Assembly (NCBI RefSeq): GCF_005405925.1
Contig: NZ_BJHV01000001.1
Span: 248,001-312,000, forward strand
DNA length: 64,000 bases
From: Streptomyces antimycoticus
Lineage (GTDB): Bacteria; Actinomycetota; Actinomycetes; Streptomycetales; Streptomycetaceae
Reading direction: 5' to 3'
The notes beneath the pieces are model-generated. The model had not been told where the DNA came from. It searched no databases and saw nothing but the letters and a program-made list of their open reading frames with translations. Positions 27,597 to 36,200 of the stretch are shown piece by piece. Both the position numbers and the translations under genes were made by a program. How positions within the stretch are numbered: position 1 is the stretch's first letter; each line of letters begins with the position of its first letter.

Positions 27597-27935
27597 TCAG
27601 CCTCGTTGTTCCGACCCGGTCCATCGCAGGAGCATGCGATCGGAGCCGGTGTCCGCGAGGAGTCGTGCGAGCTGCGGGGACGGGTGGTGCAGTCGCAGGG
27701 ACGCGTGGGTCTCGGCGGCGTGCTGCGACGCGTCGAGGAAGACGCGCAGGCCGATGCTGTCGCAGAGGCCGACGGTGGTCAGGTCGACGTCGATGGTGGT
27801 GATGCCGTCCTGCAGGCACCGCTCCAGAGCGGTGCGCACCTGGGGTGCGGTCGCCGGGCCGATCTCCCCGGCCAGGGTGATCAGTGCTCGCCTGCCCCGG
27901 TCGTGTCGGTAGATGTTCAGCTGTGGAAGAGTCAT
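27597..27935 (-). CDS. STAS-domain protein (anti-sigma factor antagonist type) 2
   Basis: A 112-residue STAS protein: RRALITLAGEIGPATAPQVR, then VDLTTVGLCDSIGLRVFLDA. The serine motif is CDSIGLR. ATG 27935 shares the upstream 13 bases GAACCGAGGCGTC with STAS protein 1, and the first residues (LNIYRHDR against LTVYRHDR) also match. The two are therefore recent paralogues. The 290 bp between this gene and the slipin hold no convincing gene. Confidence 0.87.
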   Translation of the reverse strand: MTLPQLNIYRHDRGRRALITLAGEIGPATAPQVRTALERCLQDGITTIDVDLTTVGLCDSIGLRVFLDASQHAAETHASLRLHHPSPQLARLLADTGSDRMLLRWTGSEQRG

Positions 27936-28066
27936 GACGCCTCGGTTCGTGGATCCCGGCCGCTCCTCGCCTGGTCCATGGCCCGGGTGTACGTCCCCGG
28001 GCGCACACGTCGGTACGAGCCGAGTCAACGGTCCGTGCGCGCGGCCGGTGACGAAAAACCAGCTGG

Positions 28067-28342
28067 TCACCTGTGGTGAGTGGTACGGCTGCGGCGGCGG
28101 CGCGGCGGGAAGCGGCCACGGCCCCCGTCGCGGTGGTCCCGTCGTTCGCCGACGGTCGGCGACTCGGACCGGCCCGGTCTCACCGGGGGCTGCGGCGTGC
28201 CGCGGCCGCGGCGGCCGGGCAGGGCGGCGCTGTACCGGTGCACGGCGATTCTGTCGGCATGCTGGATGTTGAGCCGGTGGATCACGTATGCCGCCGCTGC
28301 GATGAGAACGACGAAGGCGGCGACTGTCAGGAAGGCGTTCAT
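28067..28342 (-). CDS. Small single-pass membrane protein
   Basis: A 91-residue protein from ATG 28342, 10 bp after the DUF5994 stop. One transmembrane helix (residues about 3-22, FLTVAAFVVLIAAAAYVIHR) is followed by a long Arg/Pro-rich cytoplasmic tail. It is probably co-transcribed with the DUF5994 gene. Function is unknown. Confidence 0.55.
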   Translation of the reverse strand: MNAFLTVAAFVVLIAAAAYVIHRLNIQHADRIAVHRYSAALPGRRGRGTPQPPVRPGRSESPTVGERRDHRDGGRGRFPPRRRRSRTTHHR

Positions 28343-28352
28343 GGCGGCCACC

Positions 28353-28943
28353 TCACATACCGACGCGGCTGGGCCGCCTGGACGGACCGGTTTGTTCCGG
28401 AACGGCCGCGGACACCGCGGAGGCGCCGCCTTCGTACTCCCATGTCTCCTCCGGGTCCAGTGGCTGGTCGGCCGCGGAGACGGCATGCCCGGCCTCGTCC
28501 GCGGCGATGAGCGCGCTCGCAGTCAATGGCGGGCCGTCGTAGTCGGACGCGGCGGCCATCAGCCGCGCCGCCGCATCCGCCCCGGATTCGGGCGGGATGA
28601 CCAGCAGGTCCAAGCGGCCGCTGCCGTAGGAGAGCAGCAGCAGCTTGTGCGGATCGATTTCCGGGGTGAACCAGCCGACCTTGACGATGTGACCGTCCAC
28701 GGGAACCTTGCGGGGGATGACCGGCCAGTACTCCGGGTTGACGGCGACGCGGGTGATGCGGCCCCACAAGGGATCCAACACGTCGGTCAGTAGGGGAAGT
28801 TCGCTCAACAGATCCCGGGAGCGGGGCCACCAGGCCCCGTCCAGGAGTCCGCGGGACCTGCCCTCGGTCTTCAGTGCGAGACGCGCGGCCGGGGCTGCTG
28901 CGGACTCATGGTGCGGCAGGGTTGGATGCAGGGTTGCCGACAT
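28353..28943 (-). CDS. DUF5994 family protein 1
   Basis: A 196-residue member of a streptomycete family of unknown function. Its hallmarks are DGAWWPRSRDLLSELPLLTD, WGRITRVAVNPEYWPVIPRK and PHKLLLLSYGSGRLDLLVIP. ATG 28943 is chosen because the family start follows a conserved 5' leader (28944-29060) shared with the paralogue at 30362-30886. The extra C-terminal segment is Ala/Asp/Glu-rich. Confidence 0.85.
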   Translation of the reverse strand: MSATLHPTLPHHESAAAPAARLALKTEGRSRGLLDGAWWPRSRDLLSELPLLTDVLDPLWGRITRVAVNPEYWPVIPRKVPVDGHIVKVGWFTPEIDPHKLLLLSYGSGRLDLLVIPPESGADAAARLMAAASDYDGPPLTASALIAADEAGHAVSAADQPLDPEETWEYEGGASAVSAAVPEQTGPSRRPSRVGM

Positions 28944-29060
28944 GATGCGGACCCGTCTCCGGGTCGCCTCTGCGGCGGCCCGGGTTTCATCTCTCGCCGA
29001 GAACGACCCGGCGTGGAAGCCGGTGTGCGGAATGCCCTCGGTAGTGTCCACACTACTCCC
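28944..29060 (-). promoter_or_regulatory. Structured 5' leader of DUF5994 gene 1
   Basis: On the minus strand this leader contains box 1 ACACCGGC, box 2 GCCGGGTCGTTCTC and box 3 GAGATGAAACCCGGGC, and ends with CGGAGACGGGTCCGC before the ATG. Box 2 can pair with either neighbour. The same arrangement, with compensating base changes, precedes DUF5994 gene 3. A regulatory RNA is inferred from two sequences only. Confidence 0.45.
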
Positions 29061-29123
29061 CGCTCCGCCGCAGCGCGGACCTGCGGCCGTGGAGTAGTCG
29101 TTGTGTGATCTCCCGATACTGCC

Positions 29124-29308
29124 TCACAGCGCGCCGGAATGCGCCGGAATGGTGTCTCGGGGGCCTGGTCCTGCCGGGCGGCGCGGAGGAGACGCCGCCG
29201 TTCCGCGAGGACGTTCACCAGCTGGGCGGTGGCCTCGTCGTAGGCGCTCTGGTCTCTCCCAGCGCCTCGCGCGGGCTGTCGGCGAAGGTGTCGAGGGCGC
29301 GGAGGCAT
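29124..29308 (-). pseudogene. Possible small gene, frameshifted
   Basis: A coding-like helical stretch, SAYDEATAQLVNVLAERRRL followed by LRAARQDQ, is preceded in another frame by LRALDTFADSPREALGET. A one-base slip near 29260 would join them into a protein of about 60 residues. No family is recognised, and the ends are guesses. The 600 bp from 29310 to 29910 contain no convincing gene. Confidence 0.28.
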
Positions 29309-29910
29309 GACTCTCGTCCCCTTCGGCCGACGGGAGCAGCGGCTGCGGGCCCCGGGGACGGCGTTCTGCGGCGTCCCCGGATTGGCCCGGGTTACCGCGG
29401 GGTCTGGGCGGGGCGGGAAGACGAAATGCTTCGCCGTGTGTTCCGAAGCGGCATGGCCCTACACCGTGCCGCCAGTCGACGTCCGGCGACACCCTCGTCA
29501 ACGCGGTGGCCACGCGATCCGGCCCGCCTCGTTTCGGAGCGCGGGAGTACGGTGGACAAAGCGGGGGCTCTTCGTATGCCGGTGTCCGAGCCAGCCCCGT
29601 CCCCGCGATCCCTATCACCTGGGCAGCCCCTGACCCCGGCCGCGCCACCCGCACCGAGGCCGAGGGGGCCCCGCATGTCGCTCATTCCCACCGCATCCAC
29701 GACAGCGATTCCGTCGGACACGGCCTCGTCCCCACCAGTGCCCGGCACGGCGTCGACCGCGGCCAGAGCGACCCGTCGGCCGCGGTCATCCGTCTCCTCC
29801 GAACGCCTGGCTGGGTGTACGAGGCGCGCCGGCCGACGCCGACCCGTGTCGCCGCCCGTCGTGCCTGACGTCAACCATTCATCTATATACCGCAGTTGGC
29901 AGGAGCCTTC

Positions 29911-30309
29911 ATGACCACCGCACTGCAACCCCGGCTTCCCTCCCATCCTGTTCTCCGTCTGCGCCTGGCACCCCTCGGCGGTCTGCCCCGACCCATTGAC
30001 GGCGCGTGGTGGCCTCGTTCGTACGACCTGCTCGCGGAGCTCCCGCCACTGCTCGCCGGGTTGCCGCCTGCGTGGGGCCACATCAACAGCGTTACGGTCA
30101 ACGGGGCGGAATGGTCCGCGACGCCCGGCCGGATGCTCGTCTCCAACCAGGTCGTACGACTACGCAGGATCCTGGCGGCATCCGCCCCCCACACGGTCGT
30201 CCTGCTCGCCCCCGGCCGGGGGCGCTGGGACCTACTGGTCGTCCCTCCGAACACGACCGAGGAGGCCGCGGAACCGCTCCTGGCATCCGCCACGGGCGGT
30301 CACGTCTGA
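29911..30309 (+). CDS. DUF5994 family protein 2
   Basis: A shorter, 132-residue paralogue: DGAWWPRSYDLLAELPPLLA, WGHINSVTVNGAEWSATPGR, VVLLAPGRGRWDLLVVPPNT. ATG 29911 follows GGCAGGAGCCTTC. It lacks the C-terminal tail of the other two copies, is on the opposite strand, and does not carry their leader. It may act as a partner or a diverged subfamily. Confidence 0.82.
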   Translation: MTTALQPRLPSHPVLRLRLAPLGGLPRPIDGAWWPRSYDLLAELPPLLAGLPPAWGHINSVTVNGAEWSATPGRMLVSNQVVRLRRILAASAPHTVVLLAPGRGRWDLLVVPPNTTEEAAEPLLASATGGHV

Positions 30310-30361
30310 TTCGGCCTGCCATGGACGGGCCGGCGAATCACCAGGGCATCGACGACGCCCG

Positions 30362-30886
30362 TCACATCCCTGACACCAACCGGCCGGGCCGTCCGGTGTC
30401 GGCCTCGTGCAACGAGGAAGTGTCGCCGGCCTGTTCCGCCGTCATGAGGGCGGTCGCGGTCAGCGGCGGGCCGGTGCTCGCGCTCGCGGCGGCCATCAGC
30501 CGGGCCGCCGAGGGCGCACTGGTCTCCGGGGGTATCACCAGGAGGTCCCAGCGGCCCGCCGTATAGGACAGCAGCAGGATCTTGTGCGGATCCTGCTCCG
30601 ATGTGAACCAACCGACCTTCACCACATGGCCGTTGACAAAGATCTTGCGCGGGCTGGTCGACCAGTAGCGCGGGTTGACGGCGATACGGGTGATCCGTCC
30701 CCACAGCGGATCCAGTACGTCCGCCAGAGCGGCGAGTTCGTGTGTCAGGTCACGTGAACGAGGCCACCAGGCCCCGTCCAACTCGACGTGCCCTGGTGAA
30801 GAACTCAGGGGTTTCAGCGCGAGGCGTGCGGTCGGGGCCCTGAAGGGCACGGCCCGGAGTGGGGGGTGATCGGTGGTCACGGACAT
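30362..30886 (-). CDS. DUF5994 family protein 3
   Basis: A 174-residue paralogue very close to protein 1: DGAWWPRSRDLTHELAALAD, WGRITRIAVNPRYWSTSPRK, PHKILLLSYTAGRWDLLVIP. ATG 30886 is preceded by the conserved leader ending CGGAGACGGGTTCGC. Proteins 1 and 3 share both coding sequence and leader, so they came from a duplication that included the control region. Confidence 0.86.
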   Translation of the reverse strand: MSVTTDHPPLRAVPFRAPTARLALKPLSSSPGHVELDGAWWPRSRDLTHELAALADVLDPLWGRITRIAVNPRYWSTSPRKIFVNGHVVKVGWFTSEQDPHKILLLSYTAGRWDLLVIPPETSAPSAARLMAAASASTGPPLTATALMTAEQAGDTSSLHEADTGRPGRLVSGM

Positions 30887-31015
30887 CGCGCGAACCCGTC
30901 TCCGGACCCCTGCACGTGGGCAGTTGGCCGGTGTCATTGCTCACCAGGAACGACACCGGCATCGGGGCCGGTGTGCGAAACACTCCCGATGAGTTCACGC
31001 TACTCCCCGAAGAGG
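30887..31015 (-). promoter_or_regulatory. Structured 5' leader of DUF5994 gene 3
   Basis: On the minus strand, box 1 ACACCGGC pairs with box 2 GCCGGTGT (8 bp, six-base loop). Box 2, extended to GCCGGTGTCGTT, instead pairs with box 3 AATGACACCGGC over 12 bp including one G-U. The two hairpins are mutually exclusive, as in attenuators and riboswitches. The layout matches the leader at 28944-29060. Confidence 0.5.
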
Positions 31016-31059
31016 CCAAACGGACCGCGCCTGGACGCGGCTCACTTCCGTCGGCGACA

Positions 31060-31196
31060 GTCCTCCGAGGAGTCTTCACCTTGCCGCCGTGCCCTTCCGC
31101 CTGCATGCGGCGGTTACCGGTGACCCGGCCGAGCGCCTTTTTGGCGCTGCCTCGGACCGCTTCGGCCGTGTGGGCCATCTTCTTCCCGACATTCAT
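31060..31196 (-). CDS. CsbD-like stress protein (3' end uncertain)
   Basis: ATG 31196 begins MNVGKKMAHTAEAVRGSAKK, then ALGRVTGNRRMQAEGHGGKV, the start of actinobacterial CsbD-type general-stress proteins (usually about 55-60 residues). The frame does not stop where expected. It runs on through the DUF5994 leader to 30750, so a small frameshift near the end is likely, and the end given is approximate. Confidence 0.6.
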
Positions 31197-31213
31197 GAGT
31201 AGTCACTGCCTTC

Positions 31214-31597
31214 CTATCGATGGGCGGTGCGGTGCCCGAAGAGATGCGGTCGGCCATGGCGCCGAGTGCCGCGGGCGGACTCGTCGTCCGCGGGCTCGTG
31301 TCTGCCGGCCACCGCATCGCGATCCCGGTCGACCGGCGCGGCCTCCCGGCGGTGCCGTGTGAGCCTTCGGCGCGCATGCCTGCGGCGCACGGCGGCCATC
31401 ATCAGGCTCAGCCCGAGCAGGGCGGCGGCCCCGATCACGATCCCGGAGAGAAACACCGTTCCGGTGTAGCCGGCGCCGTTGAAGCCGAACACAGAGAAGC
31501 CATCGGTGAGCGCGTGCCCACCGCCGAGGTTGCTCAGCACGCCTACCACGCCGATGACAGCCGCCGCGGCCAGGATGATGAGCCCTATGAGCAGCAT
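31214..31597 (-). CDS. Two-helix membrane protein
   Basis: A 127-residue protein from ATG 31597 with AAGGAGAGCGAC immediately upstream. Two hydrophobic segments (MLLIGLIILAAAAVIGVVGV and GTVFLSGIVIGAAALLGLSL) flank a Gly-rich loop and are followed by a basic tail of about 50 residues rich in RRR and HR. It lies 17 bp before the CsbD-like gene. The function is unknown, though such proteins are frequent in streptomycete stress loci. Confidence 0.65.
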   Translation of the reverse strand: MLLIGLIILAAAAVIGVVGVLSNLGGGHALTDGFSVFGFNGAGYTGTVFLSGIVIGAAALLGLSLMMAAVRRRHARRRLTRHRREAAPVDRDRDAVAGRHEPADDESARGTRRHGRPHLFGHRTAHR

Positions 31598-31693
31598 GTC
31601 GCTCTCCTTGCCTTGAGAACCCATGTGTCAAATGAAAGGTCGCGGCCCACGCCCGTCTCACCGTCGTCCGCCGGTCGACCTCGCAAGGTCCGC

Positions 31694-32055
31694 CTAACCT
31701 CCGTCACCGAAGCCGCCTCCGTGGTCGCCCCCGCCGCCGGTCCGCGCAGCCACATCGGCCACGAACCCGTCCAGGACCGCCGGGAGGGTACCGTGGTGCC
31801 GGCCCAGGTTCTGCCGCGCCAGTGCCTGCGAGACGTGCCCCGGCAGTACCGAGGCGTCGGAGGCCGCGCCGAACGATGAGCCGAGCGCTACCGCGTACAC
31901 GCCCGGCCGGGCGACGGCGACACGCAGCCGGTCGACGATGCGCTCTCCTCCGTACGCGGGGTCGTCCGGCAGAACAGCGACGTAGAACGGCACGCCCGTG
32001 TCGCGGATGCTGCCTGCCAGCTCGTGCGCCTGCCCGGCACTCAGTGCGCCGGACG
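31694..32055 (-). pseudogene. Hypothetical protein, 3' part only, cut by an ISL3 remnant
   Basis: The coding sense is ASGALSAGQAHELAGSIRDT, GVPFYVAVLPDDPAYGG and RPGVYAVALGSSFGAASDAS, ending in a Gly/Asp-rich tail. The pattern resembles streptomycete proteins with a TPM-like extracellular fold. The N-terminal half is missing. At about 32055 the sequence passes directly into the interior of an opposite-strand ISL3 transposase. Confidence 0.6.
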
Positions 32056-33428
32056 CGTGCGCCGCTTCCGCTGCGAGAACCCTGCCTGCACGGCGGTGAC
32101 GTTCGCCGAACAGGTCTCGGGACTGACCACCCGGCACAGTCGGCATACCCCGCTGCTGCGCGAGGTGTTGACGCAGATCGGGCTGGCCCTGGCCGGCCGG
32201 GCAGGAGCCCGACTGGCGTCCGCGGTCGGCCTCACCATAGGTAAGGACACACTGTTTGCGGCTGGTCAGGTGCTTGCCCGAGCCGGAGATCGGCAAGGTG
32301 GAGATCCTCGGCGTCGACGACTTCGCCTTCCGCAAGGGCCGCCACTACGGCACGGTATTGATCGACATGGCCACCCACCGGCCGCTGCACCTCTACGACG
32401 GCCGCGAAGGCGAGGACCTGGCTGTCTGGCTCCGCGATCACCCCGAGGTGAAGGTCATTTGCCGGGACTGTTCCAGCGGTTACGGAGAGGGCGCTCGGGG
32501 CGGGGCGCCGCAGGCCGAACAGGTCGCGGATCGCTACCACCTGTGGGCCAACCTCGGCCAGGCGGTCGAGAAGACGGTCAACGCCCATCGCTCCCGCTTG
32601 GCCGAACCGTCTCCCGGCTCGGGCTCCAGCCCCGACCACGTGGAGGTGGAGCCTGATGTGGTCCAGCCGGTGAAAGACCTGAAGATCGTGATCCGGCTGC
32701 GTGAGCAGCATGCTGCCGCCCATGAGCTGTTCCAGCAGGGGATGTCGAAGGCGGCGATCGGCCGGAAGCTCGGGCTGCACCAGTCCACCGTCCGCAAACT
32801 GGTCAGCGCCCGTTCCGCCGACGATGTCGTGGCCAAGAGCCTCCAACGAGCGCATGTCGTCGACCCGTACGTCGGCTACTTGCACCAGCGCTGGAACGAG
32901 GGCGTCAGGAAGGCCGCCCAGCGCTACCGCGAGATCAAGCAACTCGGCTATCCCGGTGGCGAGTTGGCTGTTCAGCGGCATCTGCGGCGCTACCGGACCG
33001 GGCGCGGACACGCGCCAGATCCGGGACCGAAGCCTCCATCGGTCCGTGAGGTCACCTCCTGGATGATGACCCACCCCGAGCGCCTGCGGGACGAGGACGC
33101 CGACAAGCTGCACCGGCTGCGTGAGCGCGATCCCGAACTCGACCGGCTCACTCTTCACATCAGGAAGTTCGCCGCGATGATGACCGGCCGCCACGGCGAC
33201 CGCCTCGAAGAGTGGATCACCGACGTCGAACGGGACAGTCTGGCTCCGCTTGCGGGCTTCGCCCGCAACCTCCGCCGCGACTTCGATGCGGTCCGCAACG
33301 GGTTGTCTCTGCCGCACAGTTCCGGCGCCGTCGAGGGCAACATCAACCGGCTGAAGATGCTGAAACGCCAGATGTTCGGCAGGGCCGGCCTCGATCTCCT
33401 TCGCAAACGCGTCCTGCTCACACGGTGA
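32056..33428 (+). pseudogene. ISL3-family transposase 1 (5' truncated, frameshifted)
   Basis: The remaining protein begins in the zinc-ribbon region (RRFRCENPACTAVTFAEQV), lacking the start codon and first domain. It changes frame near 32254 (CTGTTTGCGG). The DDE core then reads VEILGVDDFAFRKGRHYGTV, VICRDCSSGYGEG and EQVADRYHLWANLGQAVEK. The last catalytic region is SSGAVEGNINRLKMLKRQMF. The second frame alone is open for 390 codons, but the protein cannot be functional. Confidence 0.83.
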
Positions 33429-33466
33429 GCCTCGACCGTCCGGGTCACAAGATCGTCGACAGAACC
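32056..33466 (+). mobile_element. ISL3-family element 1, left-truncated
   Basis: The right terminus is intact: GTCACAAGATCGTCGACAGA runs into ACC at 33466, matching ISL3 ends. The left terminus and first 60-70 codons of the transposase are missing at the junction near 32055. Element 2 lies immediately beyond the right end. Confidence 0.75.
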
Positions 33467-33472
33467 TGACTG

Positions 33473-35022
33473 GGCCCTGTCTCACATTCGCGCGATGCGC
33501 TCGGTCTTGGTGTTGACACCCTCGGTGGGGCCGTTGCCGTACGGAAGCGTGAGCGCGGCGACCACGGCGTCGCGGTCCCGCTCCAGGCCCCGGGTGAAGG
33601 CCCGCAGATGAGGCAGATCGGCTGCACGGACCTGGACGATCCAGCGCGAGAGCCCGTCGGCATTTTCTGCGCAAGGCGTCAGGAGTTCGGCGAAGCCATG
33701 GACAACGGCGGCCAGTTGGGTCATCTCGGGGCATGCTGCGGTGATCCGCGCCAGCAGATCGCGCTGCTCGGCCTTGAGGTTGTCGGGCCTGGTGAGGATC
33801 ATCCGGGCGAGTCGGCGCGGGGAGATGTGGCTGCGTTCAGCGTCCGCGCGTCCCTGGTTGATGTACTTGTGCAGGAGGTTCAGGCAGCCGGTGAACCCGA
33901 GGGGCTTGATCTCTTCGAAGAGGTGGCTGACGGGGACGGCGGGGTCCTCGGTGCGACGTTTGCGCAGGTGCTCGCGGTAGGGGTCGACGAGGCTGGCACG
34001 GTACTTGGGGACGCGGAGCATCCGCTCGGGCCGGTCGGCTCGCGCGTAGCGTTTGACGGTGTTCAGGGCCAGTTGCAGGCGACGGGCGCACTCCAGCAGG
34101 CCCACGCCCTTCTCGAGCAGGACGTGGACCTGGTGCCAGCGTTCCAGGGTCGTCTGTGCGCGGAGCCCTTCGTACAGGGGCGCGTCCAGCACGGCGGCCC
34201 AGCAGGTACTGTGTGCCTTCACCTCGCTCAGGGCGGCTTCGCACAGGTTGTGCCACAGGTGCCACCTGTCCGCGACCTGCACCGCGTCGGGCAGGGCGCG
34301 GCGAATGGCCTCGGCATAGGTCGCGGAGCCGTCACGGCACACGACCTCGACCCCCGGATGCTCGCGCAGCCACGCCTCCAGAGTGTCGGCGGTGCGGTCG
34401 GGCAGCACATCGATCCGCTCATGCGTCTCGGCATCGATCACCACGGTGGCATAGCGGTGCCGTCGGCGCACAGCGAAGTCGTCGACACCGATCACCCGGG
34501 GCGTCCGCCCGGTGGGCAACGAGATGCGCAGCAGGGCGCGCAGGGCCGTGTGGCGAGACAGGCCCGCCGCGAGTATCACCAGCAAACGTGATCCCGCCTA
34601 GCCCGCAAACTCCTTGACCACAGCCTTGACTTGCCTGGTCAGACGCGCCGTGCGTCGCTGGTAACGCTCCAGCACTCCGGGCAGCTGCTCGCGGAAGGTC
34701 TGCCGGCAGCCGCGCGTGGGACACACCAAGCGTCGCACCCGCACACGGACCACCACCCGCCGCCCGTCGACCGGCACGTCGGCCACCGTCCGCCAGTGAT
34801 AGCCGTGCACCAGCCTCGACGACGCCCCGAACACCGGACAGACCGCGGCCTCCTGCGGAGTCTGGGCCCGGACCACGATCCGCTCACCCTCGTCGGCCAC
34901 ATCCTCTATGACCAGTGGGGCCAGACCGGAAAACACCATCTGCACAAGCTCGTTGACATCCTTCACGCGAATGACAACGACACCTCACGACTCTCCGTCA
35001 CCACCGAATGTGAGGCAGGGCC
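33473..35022 (-). mobile_element. ISL3-family element 2
   Basis: A 1550-bp element bounded by matching ends GGCCCTGTCTCACATTCG (33473-33490) and its complement CGAATGTGAGGCAGGGCC (35005-35022), with one mismatch. The 8-bp flanks are CCTGACTG on the left and TTTGACTG on the right, an imperfect 8-bp target duplication (six of eight). It separates the right end of element 1 from an IS5-type fragment. Confidence 0.78.
33482..34966 (-). pseudogene. ISL3-family transposase 2 (internal TAG stop)
   Basis: The first 122 codons (MKDVNELVQMVFSGLAPLVI, VCPTRGCRQTFREQLPGVLE) end at TAG 34598-34600. The same frame continues without a shift as AGSRLLVILAAGLSRHTALR and keeps the DDE core (RVIGVDDFAVRRRHRYATVV, VVCRDGSATYAEA, VQVADRWHLWHNLCEAA) to LPYGNGPTEGVNTKTERIAR. 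The stop near 33482 falls in the terminal repeat. One base change would restore it. The zinc-ribbon cysteine at PVFGASS is altered from the usual CPxC. Confidence 0.83.
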
Positions 35023-35478
35023 TTTGACTGGACAGACCCGGAAGAACAGGCCGTGGGCCTTGTGTTTCTCGCTGTAGTTGCGGCGGTTGTCCGCTTCTGT
35101 GCGGCGCCGGGTGCGGATCAGAGTGCCGTCGATCAGGACAATGTGGCCACCCGTTCGGATGACCTTCTTCAGCGCGCGCTCCAGGCGCTGGGCCCGCGCG
35201 GCAAGCAGTTCGATCACCTCCAGGACCCAACGACGCACCGTCGTGGCGGAGATGTGGTTGCCGCCCGCCATGTCGGCAAGCCGCTGGTCATGGCGGAGAA
35301 CTGCGAGGACGATCGTGGCGATCTTCCCGGTCGGCAGCTTCCGCCACCGGGAGCGGATCTTCTTCAGATGGCCGCGCAGCAGGTCGCCGAGGAAGGTCAG
35401 GGTGGCGGTGGACAGCTGCAGACTGGACTGGTAGACAACCGTCTCAGTGCCCCCGGCCGGGCTGGTTTTCTTTGACAT
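34963..35478 (-). pseudogene. IS5-type transposase, N-terminal part
   Basis: ATG 35478 begins a transposase of the actinobacterial IS5/DDE_Tnp_4 type: VVYQSSLQLSTATLTFLGDL, AVLRHDQRLADMAGGNHISA, and GGHIVLIDGTLIRTRRRTEA with the first catalytic Asp. Recognisable sequence stops after NYSEKHKAHGLFF at about 35045. The rest of the frame is foreign sequence and the end of ISL3 element 2. The second and third catalytic residues are missing. Confidence 0.75.
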
Positions 35479-35484
35479 GATCTA

Positions 35485-35952
35485 TCAACTGCCGCTGGGG
35501 GCACCCGCGGCCAGCTTGCGCAGCCAGCCCCGCTCGGCCAGTCGGTTCAGCTTCGAGCGCATCGCCTCAGAGCGGGCCGACTCTTTGGACATCCGCAGCT
35601 CACCGCAGACCTGCTTGACCATGACCGGCGTATCCGCCCGTCGCACCACGTCCATGATCTGCTGGTAGTCCTCCGGCAGTACCGTCTCGTCGGTGCCGCG
35701 CTCGCGCTGCGGCACCAGCAGCATCGCGCGGCCCGCGACCTGGCCGACACCCCCAGGCGTCGTCCTGGTTTCGGCGTGCAGCTGCTCGGCCAGCCGACGT
35801 GCGACCCGCTCGGCGACGGTGAGTTCCTCGAGCTCGTCGCGCACCTCTTGAAGCTGCTGGCTCAACTTCTCTGCCTGCAGATCCAGTTCGACCCTGCGGG
35901 CCGTGATCAGTCCATGAAGGTCCGGTTCCGCATCCCTGGCCACCTGACGCAC
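35485..35952 (-). CDS. IS-associated coiled-coil/winged-helix accessory protein
   Basis: A 155-residue protein, 6 bp upstream of the IS5-type transposase start, so probably in its operon. The N-terminal half is a strong coiled coil (ELDLQAEKLSQQLQEVRDEL, EELTVAERVARRLAEQLHAE). The C-terminal half looks like a winged helix (LPEDYQQIMDVVRRADTPVM, LRMSKESARSEAMRSKLNRL). Such ORFs accompany transposases in streptomycetes, and a role in target choice or regulation is plausible but unproven here. GTG 35952 follows GGGAGGTGCG-like sequence. Confidence 0.65.
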   Translation of the reverse strand: MRQVARDAEPDLHGLITARRVELDLQAEKLSQQLQEVRDELEELTVAERVARRLAEQLHAETRTTPGGVGQVAGRAMLLVPQRERGTDETVLPEDYQQIMDVVRRADTPVMVKQVCGELRMSKESARSEAMRSKLNRLAERGWLRKLAAGAPSGS

Positions 35953-36064
35953 CTCCCGCCCGGATCGTACGGACAGGTACCTCGCTCACGCCGGGAAATC
36001 CACGGATGCCTGATCACCGAAACGGCAGACGACGCGGGAGTTCTGCGCGGCGTTCGCCGGACTT

Positions 36065-36150
36065 GATCAGCGGTTGGAAGACTGGGCGTACCGGAGGGCC
36101 AGACGTTCCTGATCAGCCCGGACGGCGAGTACGACGTCCTGTTGAGACGT
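36065..36150 (+). pseudogene. Possible tyrosine-recombinase N-terminal fragment
   Basis: One frame reads VGRLGVPEGQTFLISPDGEY then DVLLRR, which resembles the start of actinobacterial phage-type integrases (a short PFLI-DGxYD motif before the SAM-like domain). Nothing further of an integrase follows. The assignment rests on about 25 residues. Confidence 0.25.
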
Positions 36151-36194
36151 GGGCGGGCCGGCCCGGAGCATCTGCTCTGAGCCGGCCCGCCCAC
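36149..36194. terminator. Strong hairpin terminator downstream of dctA
   Basis: Perfect 14-bp arms GTGGGCGGGCCGGC (36149-36162) and GCCGGCCCGCCCAC (36181-36194) enclose an 18-nt loop, 7 bp beyond the dctA stop. It probably ends the prpF-dctA transcript. Confidence 0.75.
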
Positions 36195-36200
36195 GCAATA

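Noticed and set aside
29310..29910. Overlapping open frames on both strands
   Set aside because: They have shadow-like composition, with no domain or start signals. Treated as non-coding apart from the DUF5994 gene 2 promoter side.
28944..31015. ANTAR-target hexaloop pairs in the DUF5994 leaders
   Set aside because: Six-base loops exist (CCCGAT and TTCCAC), but the A at loop position 1 and G at position 4 required for known ANTAR targets are not both present.
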